64,000 bases of DNA from Anaeramoeba flamelloides (Eukaryota; Metamonada; Anaeramoebidae), in assembly GCA_027625915.1 (NCBI GenBank), contig JANTQA010000023.1, positions 62,001 through 126,000 of the forward strand. Direction: 5' to 3'. Each line of letters opens with the position of its first letter. Within the stretch, counting starts at the first letter, position 1. The position numbers and the translations under genes were made by a program. Below the pieces are notes generated by a model. It saw only the letters and a list, made by a program, of their open reading frames with translations, searched no databases and was not told the origin of the DNA. Shown here piece after piece: positions 34,600-45,724 of the stretch.

Positions 34600-35958
34600 T
34601 AAGTTATTGATTTTTTTTTTGAAATAGGAAAAAAAAAATAATAATTATTCATTTTTACATTTTTTATAAAGATTTTTATTTTTATTTTATTTTTTTAAAT
34701 CAGAAATTTTATTACATTAATAGTAATTCAAAACTCAACACATTAATTTATTAATAATAACCACCAAACAATTTTGCTAATTTTATGATAAAAAAAATAA
34801 ATAAAAAAAATAAATTACTTTGAAATTTAATTTTTTTTTTTAGAAAAAATTTCAATAAATATACAATTAAGAGAAAAATGAAATTTATTTCTTTAGGCCA
34901 AAATTAAATTTTTAATATGATTCATTTTCTAAAACTTTTATTTAAGCAATAGATAATAATTGAAAATCAAAAAAAAAAAAAAAATTGTAAAATAATTTCA
35001 ATTTATTAAATTGGAATAAAAAAAAATATCAATTCCGTTTTAATCGATAAAATATTTATACCTAAATTTAAAATAAAATAAAAAATAACTCTTAAATATT
35101 ATTCCAATATAATAAAATAATCTCCAAAACCAAAATTTTTTTATTGCATTTTGTTATTGGTAAAAATTTGAATAATATATTTGTGATATTTGGATTTTTC
35201 CTTAATAAATTAATCCAGATCTTGTTAAATAAGTTCTGATATATGGTCTCTAATTCAACAAAATTGTTTATTTTATGTCTAGATTTTAAAAAGTCAAAAA
35301 TTAAAAAATTGTAAAAAATAAAAAAAAAAAATCAATTATTAATCTGACTCGAACTATTGGTCAAATCATTTAAAATTGAAAAAAAATCTTGTTGAAAAAA
35401 TTTCCAAATTTTGCAATGAAAAAAAAATTGATTTTTTTTTCTAATTTAATTTATATGTTTTTTTATTTTTAAATTATTCAGAATCTAATATAGATATTGA
35501 TTAGTAATCAGTAGATAAAACAAATTTTCTATATGATGTTATAATAACTTTCATAATGAATAAATTATTTAATCAAGCATTTTAGGCAATTTTGGGGTGC
35601 AAAGGGCCCCAAAAAAAAATTCCAGTAAAGTATGATGTGTTTTAAATGTTAAAACTAAGAGGTTTTTGATGTCTAGACAAACTTTTCAAAAAAAAAAAAA
35701 AAATTTATTCTGACAAAATTTGGAAAAATAATAAAATCACAATAACCAAAAAAAAATTCCCAATGTTGAAAATTTTTTTTCAAGTTATTTTTTTATTGTA
35801 AGTAACTATACAATTTTTAATTATAAAATTTTCTTTCTAAGATAATTTTTTATTAATTCTATACCTTATTATCCTTTGATAACATTTCAAATTAAAATTT
35901 TTGTTTGAAATGTTTTTAGGTTATTTGGGGTGCTAAGGGATATATATGTATATATATA

Positions 35959-36827
35959 TAGTCTACGACAAAAAAATTTCTCACAAAGGTTATCAATACA
36001 AAATCATACATTATAAATTGAAAAATTTCAATTTGTATTTTTAATTTTCAAAGTCTTATCATTTTCGAAACAATTTTCAAATGTTGAATTCCCCCCCCCC
36101 CCCCATTTTCTAGGATTTTAGGAATGATTTTGTCAATATTTTTAATCTGGGCTCTAATTTTTTTTGTGGAAATTTTTTTCCAATTTTTTTTGATTGAATT
36201 TTTCAGTTCTTCTTGGGTTTCGGTAGATTCTTCTTCCATCATGTTTTTTAAATCATTCCATATCTTTTCAATTGGATTCAAATCGGGTGATTTGGTAGGG
36301 AAAGACACCAATTTAATTAATTTTTCTTTGAAACAATTCATTGAAAGTTTTGATTTACAGTCAGTTTCACTTTTAAGACACAAACTTTCAACGAAATTTA
36401 AGGCACAAAAAAAATCTCAAATTAAAGCACAAAATTCAAATTCTAGTAAAAATAAATTGTATAAAAAAAAAATTCCAAATTTTGTGCCTTAATTTGAGAT
36501 TTTATTGTGCCTTAAATTTCGTTATAAGTTTGTGCCTTAAAAGTGAAACTGACTGTAATATTATTGTTTTTTGCTAGTTTTTTGATGGGTATACCTTCTT
36601 TCAATTTTAACAGAATTTGGTCTTTTGTTTCAAGTGAGGTTTTTTTGTTTTTTGTTCATTTTATAAATAAATTTATTGTAAATGAAAGTCGAATATTGAA
36701 TAAAAAAATAAAAAAATAAAAATGCCAAATATCGTAGTTTCAATTTTTCAAAAAAACAAATCATTGAAAATGACAGATCAAAAAAAAATAATTGATGGTT
36801 TGAGGGAATTTTTTTTTTCCTAGACTA
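35959..36827 (-). mobile_element. Tc1/mariner deletion derivative with a MITE inside
   Basis: The ends are TAGTCTACGACAAAAAAATT on the left and the reverse complement of TAGTCTAGGAAAAAAAAAAT on the right. Both are flanked by TA inside microsatellite sequence. The reverse strand keeps the start of a transposase (QILLKLKEGIPIKKLAKNNN, helix-turn-helix) and its end (SFPTKSPDLNPIEKIWNDL with the third catalytic Glu). Everything between, with the first two Asp residues, is gone, and MITE copy 7 sits near the deletion joint. It is a non-autonomous relative of the element at 47625. A poly(C) run of 14 near 36091 adds a stretch of Gly codons. Confidence 0.8.
36358..36555. mobile_element. CAGTCAG MITE, copy 7, inside a Tc1 derivative
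   Basis: A 198-bp palindrome with TA on both sides (36356-36357, 36556-36557). It keeps both outer and inner motifs and lies between the retained N-terminal and C-terminal pieces of the transposase. Confidence 0.9.
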
Positions 36828-36894
36828 TATATATATATATAGATATATATATATATATATATAGATATATATATATATATATATAGATATTTTT
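36828..36894. repeat. (TA)n microsatellite with periodic GATA
   Basis: TA dinucleotides are interrupted every 22-24 bases by a single AGA, giving a small higher-order period. A shorter (TA)n run at 35941-35958 flanks the other side of the Tc1 derivative, so the element landed in a TA array. Confidence 0.8.
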
Positions 36895-37660
36895 ATTTTG
36901 TGGTTTTTATTGTTAGTATTTAGGTTGATTAATTATGTTTTTGATTGTTTGGTATTTGTTAAATATAATTTAGTAATGCTGATTTTTTTGGTTCGAATGA
37001 ATGATGTATGTGATATGTATTTAAAGTATATGATTTGGTGATTGTTGAGTTAGATTCGATTTATTGTTATACAGTCAGTTTCACTTTTAAGGCACAAACT
37101 TTCAACGAAATTTATGGCACAAAAAAATCTCAAAGTAAAGCACAAAATTCGGAATTCTAGTAAAATAATTTGTAAAAAAAAAAAAATTCCAAATTTTGTG
37201 CTTTAATTTGAGATTTTTTTGTGCCTTAAATTACATTGAAAGTTTGTGCCTTAAAAGTGAAACTGACTGTATTGTTTGTTATTTTGTTTTTTGTGATAGT
37301 TTTGTGGTTATGTTATTTGCATCAGGCAATCTAAAGATGGCCTATTATTTCTACTAAAGCAGAAATGAAATTAAATTAAATGAAATTATAATAAAAATCA
37401 GGTAAATTTTAAAATTCAATAAAATAACAATCTTCCAAAAACATTCTCAATAGTGTAATACCGAAACCACACGTACCAAAAAATCAGTTATTTTAAAAGA
37501 CAAAATCATTCAACCAAATTTTTTTGACAATGATATCAAAATAGAAAATATTTCCAAAATTTTTCAATACAACTTGTTTTTAATTCAATTACTCTAAAAT
37601 TCTCAAAAATAATTTCTAAAGTTCTAATTGAACTTAAAGAGTAAATTAATAGAAGATGAT
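36895..37660. repeat. Twin-hairpin repeat, copy 4
   Basis: A GT-rich arm is interrupted by MITE copy 8. The 43-bp core follows at 37325-37367 with one mismatch in each hairpin (GGCAATCT and AAGCAG). The A+C-rich right arm is alignable with 31540-31820. Confidence 0.6.
37072..37269. mobile_element. CAGTCAG MITE, copy 8
   Basis: A 198-bp palindrome with TA duplications (37070-37071, 37270-37271). It lies 55 bases before the twin hairpins. MITE copy 2 sits in the same arm of another copy of that repeat, but at a different point. Confidence 0.9.
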
Positions 37661-38561
37661 TATTTTATTTACAATATATATACTTCAAAATAAACAAAAC
37701 TTTTCTTTCTTCCTATCTAAAAACAAATCTTGTAGAAATTATTGATATTTGGCAAATTATCTTTACATTTTTATCTCCAATTTGATTTAAATTATAAATT
37801 CAAACCCCAATGGAAATATTTTCCAATTTGGGATCAAAAAATAATTTTTTTTTATTTTTTTTTTTTTTAATTATGAAAAATAAGAAGAAGAATTTTTTAG
37901 AATACATAAAGCCCGAAAAATCTTATTAAGAAATGAAATAATGAAAAAAGTAGAATAACATTAATTTTCTTGCCTATAAAAAATGAAGATCATTTTCAAA
38001 CCTTTGTTAATAAACAACTCTAACTTTCAAAGATCAATTGTCGATGAGTTTTGGTTATTGGGTTCCATTAATGTTCAATTCTCTCACTAATTATAATAAT
38101 TCTTGGAAATGGACTTATGATTTATCTCTGTATTGTTTTTTTAATTATCCCATTATTTTTGTGTGTTTTTCTTTTTTTTTTTTTAAGGATTGATTGCAAT
38201 TCTCAAGATCACTATTGGGGTTAATATTTTATCTCTTTTGGATTTTGAATAGAATTTTGATTACCAAACAAATAACCTAAACCAAATGTTTATGTAAGTG
38301 ATTTTTGATAATTTTTTTTTTTTTTATTTGAATTATTCCCAACTAAAAAAAATATTTAATTCAAAGAAAAATTGGGTGATGGGCTTTTGTAGGAAAGGTT
38401 TTAAGAGAGAATATCGTGTTCAAAGATCCTATTAAAATCAAAATACAAAAACTAGTAAGTTTTGTTTTAATTTAAAAAAATTATTATTAATTCTCTAAGA
38501 ATAAAAAAAAGTTTTATTCTAGTATTATTGGAGAAATGGGATTAAGGGTGAAATTTCTGTT
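37661..38561. other. AT-rich stretch, nothing recognised
   Basis: T runs near 37850 and 38170 and no credible frame. There is no match to other parts of the window. Confidence 0.35.
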
Positions 38562-38665
38562 TAAGGGTCTACTCATTTAAAGTGGATTTACTCTATATTA
38601 ATGGGGATGACCTGAAATCAAAAAACGTTATTATGAAATACTGGTATTTGAATGTTAAATGGGAA
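38562..38665. repeat. Short relative of the 6.2-kb inverted-repeat insertion
   Basis: TTTAAGGGTCTACTCATTTA, then GGGGATGACCTGAAATCAAA and TTATGAAATA, follow the same order as TTTAAGGGTCTAGTCATTTA, GGGTGGCCTGAGACC and TTGTGAAATA at 6189-6270. It is a solitary fragment about 100 bp long. Confidence 0.5.
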
Positions 38666-40450
38666 AAAAATTTCACTTCCTTTCCGATATTTTTCTTTAC
38701 TAAATTAAATTCTCTAAAGAATAGGCTGTAAACAAGTGGAAACATTCTTGAAAATTTTCAAAAATGGTTTCTATCCAGATACCAATTATTTTTTGTGTAA
38801 AATTTTTGTACTTGTACGGGATTCAATCAGAAAAGTGTTTTTAAAAATATTGCCCAAAATCAAAAAAAAGTTGATTTTTAGGTATTTTTTTCATTGCAAT
38901 TTTACAATGAAAAAAAAAAAATTTTTTTTTAAATTTTTTTGGGATTTATTATTTTTTTTTTTTAATACTTTATGTATCTTTTTTTTCAAAATAATATCTA
39001 TTTTTTTGAGTTGTTTTAAAGCTATTTTATACTAATTCATGACAAAAAAACTTCAATAAAAAAAAAAAAAATCTTTTATTTATTTTTTTAAAAAATAGAT
39101 TTTTTTCGCAAAAAATGATTTTTTGGATTACTATAAAAGTACACAGAATTTCTTAAAAATCAAATAAAATTTTTTTTTTTATCTTTTAATAAGTAAGTAA
39201 ACAAAATTGATTAATTTGATCCCAAAAATCAAAAATTTCATTTTTTTGAAAATCCAATTTTACAACGAAAATTGTAATTTTTTGGCATTTTCGGAAATTT
39301 TATTCGTTTTAATTTTTTTTCTTGAGGATATTTACTATGGTACAAGGCGCGTCAACAATACTCAAGTATAATCCATGTTTTTTTTGTCGGTCAAAAATCA
39401 AAAAATGATTTTTTTTATCGTGCCCAAAATCGCTAGAAAAAAAACTTAAAAACAAACTACTTTTTTTGGGCAGCCGATATCCCTATTTTTTTCTTTTTTT
39501 TTTTTTTTTTTCATTTTTTCTTTTTTTTTTCTCAACAAAAAATACCAAATAACTCAAAAAATAAAATATAAAACGTTTAAAACTAATATCTATTCTTTTA
39601 TTTCAAAACAAGTTTAATAATAATAATTATAATAATAAAATATCAATATATTAAATCAGTAAAAAAACAAGAGTAAAAAATGTCAAAATAAATAAAAAGG
39701 AAAATTAAATAGTCATCTATCCCCAATGAGCCTCAAAAGACATCAAAACCAAGTTTTAATATTAGACATAATCTATTTTCTAATTGTTTTTATCAAAATT
39801 TGTACTGCTTTTTCGCTATTTTTAGAAAAAAAATGAAAAATCTAAAAATTGTAAAGTAAAAGAGAAGAAGTAAAGTTTAAATAAGTTGTTTGTTTTAAGT
39901 TTGATTGTTTTAATAAAATTAATTACTTTTTGTTCGTTCTGATAATGAGTACCATTGGAAGTTTTTGTGGATGAATATGCGATTTTTTGGAAATTTAACC
40001 CAACAAAATATCATTGTACAAAACCATTTTTAGAAAACCAAGATAAACACCAACGCTTTTAGGAAAAAAAAATTTTTTGTGATCTATCTTGTGGATCTTG
40101 TAATTTTTTTTTTTTTTTTTTTTTTGTTATGTTTTTTTTTTTTTTTTGTATGTGTAATTTTCTTACTTAATTTTGAAAAAAAAAATATTTTTTTGAGAGG
40201 TTAGGTGAATGAGAAGAGTTGTCACATTGATGGAAAGGGAGTTAAGGTTTTTTTTGTTTGTTGTTGTTTAATTTTTTTTTTTAAGAAGAAAACATAAGAA
40301 AAGGATTAGAACAAAATAATACATTATTTGTTTATATCTAAAATAAAAGTATTTCTGTTTTTAACCCTTATTTCCTGAAAATTGTTTTACTTTGAAATAC
40401 CGGATTAATATTTATTTCCTTTTCATTTTTGTATCTTGAAAATTAATATA
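38666..40450. other. AT-rich stretch with many long T runs
   Basis: The forward frame 38736-39035 (99 codons) is mostly Phe/Lys from homopolymers after an ordinary-looking start and is not supported. Several T15-T20 runs occur (39490, 40108, 40132). No repeat was matched. Confidence 0.35.
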
Positions 40451-40454
40451 TTAA

Positions 40455-40556
40455 TTTACAGTTATGTGTCTTTTTAAGACACAGAGTTATTGCACAAATA
40501 AGGAACCAATCTTTTGGTTATATTAAGGCACATAATTTTTTTTTAAGGCACGTCCC
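40455..40556. repeat. Degenerate single arm with AAGGCACA motifs
   Basis: TTACAGTTATGTGTC, TTTTTAAGACACAGAG, TATTAAGGCACATAA and TTTTTAAGGCACG appear in the order and spacing of a CAGTCAG MITE arm, but much diverged and without a facing arm. It is probably an old remnant or a relative of the family. Confidence 0.4.
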
Positions 40557-41269
40557 ATTTTCAAAAAAATGAACGAACACAACAAGAAGAGTACAATCCA
40601 TATAAACACTTTCTAGACTTTTTCGAACTTTCAGACTGACAGTCTGCAAGATTTCAGTCTCTGATATTCTTTCATATTTTTTCAAATTTCAAATACTTGA
40701 TACACAATTTTGTTAAGCCTAAAAAAAGGGGTAAAAAATAATAATTAACAAAGATAACATTTTGAATTTAATTGAAATTTTTGAAAGTTATCTAAAAAAG
40801 AAAAATATTTGTTAACTTTCAATAACCTGAAACTCATTTTGTGAAGACCAAAAATTGATAAGTTGTTTAAATTACATGTTTTTAAAAGTTTGGCTTGTAA
40901 AAACTTTTAAATTGAAAGTTATTGAATTGTGATCTTGTAATTCCTCTCAAAATTTGGAACAATTTCAAAAAAACAAAGTGTTCCCAAGTAAAAAAATTGA
41001 CTACAATTTTTGTTCTATTTATGTTGTGTAAGCAAAAGATAAAAATCATTTTTTTTCTTTTTTTACATGATCTTGATTTGAATAAAAAATTAATAGAAGT
41101 TCCATTTTTTATTAACAACACATGTTTACATTTTTCAATTGCAAACGCATTATCAATCCTTTTGTTAGTCCATTTTAAGTTTTTTTTTCTTTTTTTTTTT
41201 TTACAAATCCTGTTAATAAAACAAAAAACCCCTTTAAACAAAAAAAACAAAAACTAACACACTCACAAC
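40557..41269. other. Region with overlapping long frames on both strands, unassigned
   Basis: Reverse 40882-41250 (122 codons) and forward 40922-41257 (111 codons) overlap almost completely, so at most one can be real. Both are Lys/Phe/Leu-rich with no domain that I recognise. A small perfect palindrome CAGACTGACAGTCTG lies near 40642. Confidence 0.25.
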
Positions 41270-41820
41270 CAGGCTTCTCAAATAAAGACCAGGTAAACTC
41301 CACTCAGCCAAATTATGTTCTCAATTTGGCTTAGATAAATACACAACACCTTAGAACAGTATGGATCATTTTTGTTACTTTTGGTCAAAGATCCTAAAAC
41401 TCCACTCACTTTTAGACTATTTAAAGGCTAGAACTACCCACGTACCGCAACACTAAATCTCACACAACCAGGAACAAAAAAATTTTAGCAAGGCTTTACC
41501 GTAGCCTTGTAAAGCATGGTAAAAAGGTTGCAGAAAAATCGCTATGGTCCTCAATCACAAGAATTTCCACCGTAGCTAACTTTTTAAGTATGGGGAAAAG
41601 GATGCGCGTTTTCAACGACAATAAGATCAAAAGTTTGCGTTGGATCAACTATACCGCATTATTTCGGCTAAATAAAGTGGTTAATTCGAGTACACTCCCT
41701 AATCCTAAGAGTTACTCGATCATACTCAAGTACGATCAGAAGCACACTCATACACAGACCAAAACAACAACAATGCTAGTAATAATGGCCGCTAGAGAGG
41801 GTTGGCAACACTGGCAATAA
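41270..41820 (+). other. Compositional island with a 105-codon open frame
   Basis: About 550 bases have clearly higher G+C (around 40% by eye) and varied codons. From about 41490 to the TAA at 41818 a forward frame is open: LARLYRSLVKHGKKVAEKSL, then ISTVANFLSMGKRMRVFNDN, KSLRWINYTALFRLNKVV and a His/Thr-rich tail. The first block weakly resembles the N-terminal LA-x-LM-x-GKK-x-AE segment of ribosomal protein uS7, but the rest does not. It could be organellar, foreign, or an exon of a less biased host gene. No ATG-led complete gene can be defined. Confidence 0.3.
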
Positions 41821-41824
41821 TACT

Positions 41825-42559
41825 TGTGATAATTTTGTGGATAATGATGATGCTGATAATTATGTTTCCGAACAAATACTGATATTTGAATAATAAATAG
41901 TATAAATTTACAATTTATTTTTTTATTATCATTCAAATTGATTTTTCAAGATGGGTAAATTATGAATATTTAAATTTGGTCAATTGATTGTTTTTGAATT
42001 TTTGAAAAGTTGTTTCGTTGTTTTTATTGAATATAAATGGTTTTAAAGGTTTTAAAAGGATTGTGAGAGGAAAAATAAAAAAGATTATTTTGTGATAGAG
42101 TAGTATTTTATCCAAAAATTGTGGAAAATCCAAAATGTTGATTAAAATAATCAAAAATTATTATTTTTAAAATTTTGTTCCAAGCCCAATTTTATATCCC
42201 AAATTAAAGTAGGAACTTTTTTACCTCTTAAAATAAGTGGCACAAATCTAATCCCCCTCTTAATTATTTTTTAAAAAATTCCGAGTCCAAAATTCCCTCA
42301 CATAACACCCAAACCTAACATAAAATGTTTTAACCTTCTCGAAAAGGATTTTTTTAAAATACAAACCTTCTTTTATAGCCATTTTCCTGTCAATGGGGCA
42401 ATTGTAGTAGTGAACAGATTACATGTTTTTAAAGGGTTTGTTTTTAAAATTCGAAGAAAAAAATTATTTCGGAAATTCCAAAATTGAAATCATTTTTTCA
42501 AGTTTTACCCTTTTTTTTGATTTAATTTTGACACCTAATTCATTTGCATTTTTTTTTTT
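41825..42559. other. AT-rich stretch, nothing recognised
   Basis: Short GAT/AAT repeats lie near 41838-41860. The reverse frames 41748-41936 and 41960-42154 have no domain. No matched repeat. Confidence 0.35.
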
Positions 42560-42900
42560 ATTGCAAGATCGATAACCACTTGGTAAAGACCTGTTATTCT
42601 AATGTAATTGATAAAGTAAAATGATTGTAGAGAAATCATTTTGAATTCTATTTGAATTTTATTTTGATCTTCGATTGAAGATTAAAATGAAATATTGTTG
42701 TTTTTCTCAATAATTCCACTAAGAATTTGAGTTTAGAAATTTTTTTGAAAATCTGCTGATTTATTCGTTTTATCTCAGGAGGATATAAACCATTATTTGA
42801 CGTTGATTATTCTTCTTATTTCTAATTTACTCTGAAAAGGCTATTTATAAAAAATATTTGATATTTGAAAAAAATGTTGCCCCTTTGACTAAAATAAACT
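42560..42900 (-). repeat. Inverted relative of 5230-5550
   Basis: The reverse complement carries AAATATCAAATATTTTTTAT, a run through TAATAAATC/GAATAATC blocks, TGAGAAAAACAACAATATTT, CATTTTAATCTTCAATCGAA and GATTTCTCTACAATCATTTT. These are in the order seen at 5270-5535. It is therefore a fragment of the same dispersed repeat in the other orientation. Confidence 0.55.
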
Positions 42901-42913
42901 TAATTTCATTAGA

Positions 42914-42964
42914 ATTTGACCAAATTTGAAATTTGACCAAATTTGAAATTTGACCAAATTTGAA
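42914..42964. repeat. 17-bp tandem repeat, three exact units
   Basis: ATTTGACCAAATTTGAA is repeated three times without change. It directly follows the inverted dispersed repeat. Confidence 0.85.
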
Positions 42965-42967
42965 AAT

Positions 42968-43532
42968 TGGTAACTTTCTCTTCGAGAGATATATTGTAAT
43001 TTGTTTTTGGTTATTAATAGATATTTCAAAATATCTTTAAATTAAATAATTAAAATATAAATAATTGGTTTTATTTTATGAAAACTGAATTACCCATTTT
43101 TCCAAAAAGATTATATAAAATCAAAAAGAAAAAAATAACAAAATAAAAAGATAAATTTTTAAAACGAAATAAGTGATTTTTAACTTTATTTTGAATAATT
43201 ATTTTGATTAATTTCTATTTATATTCTAAAGTTCATTTTTTATAATATTAATATATAAATATTTTGTGATCTTTTCACGTTTTTAGAAATTATTCTTCAG
43301 AGCTAATTATTTTTTTATCTTTAAAATATCTAGAAATTAAATAATAGAAAAATATAATTTGTAAATATTTTTGAGATTGAATAATTGATATTATCCTTAT
43401 TTTAAATAATTATGTTGATTAATTCTACAATTATTGTGGAATATTTTTTTAAAAAAATTAAAAGTATTTTTGGAGTTGATATTTTAATTCTTTTTCAAAA
43501 ATAAAATCAATTGATTATTCTTTTAATTTTAG
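42968..43532. other. AT-rich flank of LINE D
   Basis: No gene. The stretch ends in the 18-bp sequence that is duplicated at the other side of LINE D. Confidence 0.4.
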
Positions 43533-43550
43533 AAAAGAACTGATTTTTTT

Positions 43551-45174
43551 AACCCTAATGATAAAACTATTGAATATATCAAAAAAAGATCAATTTTTTT
43601 TATTCATAAAAAGGGAAATGAAGGAGTCGCTTTAAACTATCGACCTATTTCAATTAATCAAAGTCTACCAAGATTATTTCTTAAAATGCTATATAAACTT
43701 ATTGAGCCTTGTTGGGAATTTATTCATAAAGCGCAGTTTGGCTTTCGAAAAAAATTTGATACTCGTGTTGCGGTATTAAACTTTTCAAATATTTACAATC
43801 AGATAAAAACAAATAATGAAAATAAAAATGATAAAACTCATATTATAATGATTGATATAGCAAAATGCTTTGACTCAATCAGTTTTAAAATAATTAGGAA
43901 AACAATAAAAAAGTTTATTTTAAATAAAATTATTCAAAAATTTTTAGTAAAATATTATCAAGGTGAAGGACTCGGTATATTCCAAGGGGATCCCTTATCA
44001 CCGATTATATTTGCTCTTATTTCACATTTTCTATTATTAAAAATAATACCATTAACAAATCATGTTAAAATGTTTGCAGATGATTTAATTTTAATCATAA
44101 AAGGGAATATGAATCAAATAAATGAAAAATTAAATGCTATATATCAAGTAATTGTCCAATTTGGATTAAAACCTAATGAAGACAAAACAGAAATTACTCA
44201 AGATTTATCAAAAATTAAATATTTGGGAATTTATTTGGAAAAAATTTCACATTTAGTCTATAACCTAAAAAAGGCAAAAGAAACTTATAATAGTTCTAAA
44301 CAATTATTCAATAATAATTTATTAACAAATAATTTAAAAAATAAGATTATTTAAATCTTTTATATTAAGTCAATTAACATATGGATTAGAAATATATAAT
44401 TATAAAATAGCAACCCTAAACTATTTAAACTCTTGGATTAATACATGTATTACTGAAATCTGCAAAATAAACAGAAACACACCAATTCTTATTTATAAAA
44501 CAGAATTTAAATTCGAAAATTTAGTAATATCAATCAATAAAAAAGAAATTCAAATTCAAAAATAAATTAAAAAGAATTATCTCTACCCTATCTGGAAAAA
44601 TTAATAAAATTTGATCAAAGAATAAACAATAAAATTAACTGGAAGTCGGAGAGTTTAAACCTTCTTAAAAAGGAAATTTATAATTATAATTATAACGAGT
44701 TGTTGAATTCTGCCAGTTGGAAGGTACAAAAATATTTCGCAATAATTAAAAACCAAAAAAATTTATTTATTAATCAAAGATATTTAAGTTATCCATCAAG
44801 TTCAACAATTCTAAAATTCAGAACATTTACCAACTGCTTAAATAGATATTATTATGTAATAAATAAAAATTCAAATAAATTTTGTCCTTTATGTTTAAAA
44901 TATGAACATAAGGAAATAATAGAAAATATTGATCACTTTTTATGGGTATGTCCTTCCTATAAAAAAAGATAGATTAATTTTTCTGAAAAAGTTAAAAGAA
45001 TTAAATTTTAATGAAATAATTTTAAATTATGATAGCTTAAAATTATTTTCGTTAATTAACAATCGTGAAATCTATGATTTTACGCTTAAATTTCTGAAAG
45101 GGAATTTAAGTAAAAGGGCACTTAGAGTGTAATCTACACTTCCTCCTCAATAAAAAAAAAAAAATAAAAAATAA
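43551..45174 (+). mobile_element. LINE copy D, 5'-truncated, with 18-bp target duplication
   Basis: AAAAGAACTGATTTTTTT occurs exactly at 43533-43550 and 45175-45192 and flanks a reverse-transcriptase fragment with a poly(A) tail. Coding blocks are NYRPISINQSLPRLF, FRKKFDTRVAVLNFS, IDIAKCFDSISFKII, FQGDPLSPIIFALISHFL, an intact MFADDLILIIKG, KIKYLGIYLEKISHLVY, and a C-terminal finger (FCPLC, then DHFLWVCPSYK). Three or more frameshifts break the frame after residue 220. The sequence is a distinct subfamily from copies A-C and E. The exact long duplication implies a fairly recent insertion by target-primed reverse transcription. Confidence 0.93.
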
Positions 45175-45192
45175 AAAAGAACTGATTTTTTT

Positions 45193-45276
45193 GATAATCA
45201 AACGAGTAAATAAATTAGTTTTTACTCTCGTTAATTATTACTTTTTTATTCATATTTTTCTTTTTAATGTATTATT

Positions 45277-45309
<33 letters not shown>

Positions 45310-45724
45310 CAAATTGTCATTATTATTATTAATAAAATATTATTTCTTATTATTTATTTAATTATTTTATATTTTTTTTGTTTTTTATGTATTTATTCAA
45401 TTTATATTTAAAGAATCTATTTAAACACATCTTCCTTTAGTATTAATCCAAATATTAATAAAAAATTGTGTTTTTATAATATTAACTTTTAAATATTTGT
45501 TTAATTTTAGTTTTTTTGTAAAGAGTATCTAAACCCCATTCCAAAAATTTTGACACACCCAAAATCAAAAATATACAAAAAAACCAAATTCTTGTATTTT
45601 TTCAAACGTAATATAGAACCACATTTTAGATACCCATATTAATGTTTAAATAAGTAATCATTTTTTATCCAAATAAAAGAAAAAAATTTAATTCAAAAAT
45701 AAAAATATGTATGACCTTAAAATG
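45193..45724. other. AT-rich stretch after LINE D
   Basis: It has a TTA/ATT trinucleotide run near 45271-45320 (which would code for Asn/Ile/Leu runs in either direction). No gene. Confidence 0.4.

Larger units (their letters stand above)
34048..35939. mobile_element. Non-coding DNA transposon with CCTTAGCACCCC ends, copy 2
   Basis: The left end is CCTTAGCACCCCGTATTTGC. Two possible right ends occur: TTTAGGCAATTTTGGGGTGC + AAAGGG at 35581-35606, and TTTTTAGGTTATTTGGGGTG + CTAAGGG at 35915-35937. Both are inverted versions of the left end, which suggests a nested or tandem arrangement. The interior aligns with 5067-6100 and 7648 onward but lacks the 1.5-kb insertion. It holds the nested MITE pair. 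No transposase is encoded. Confidence 0.5.

Noticed and set aside
36991-37010. GGTTCGAAT as a tRNA B box
   Set aside because: No A box, acceptor stem or anticodon arm can be drawn around it.
38736-39035. Long Phe/Lys-rich frame
   Set aside because: It is made largely of T and A homopolymers, with no domain and no conserved start context.
40642-40656. CAGACTGACAGTCTG as a MITE end
   Set aside because: It is a 15-base palindrome without TA flanks or the motif arms of the CAGTCAG family.
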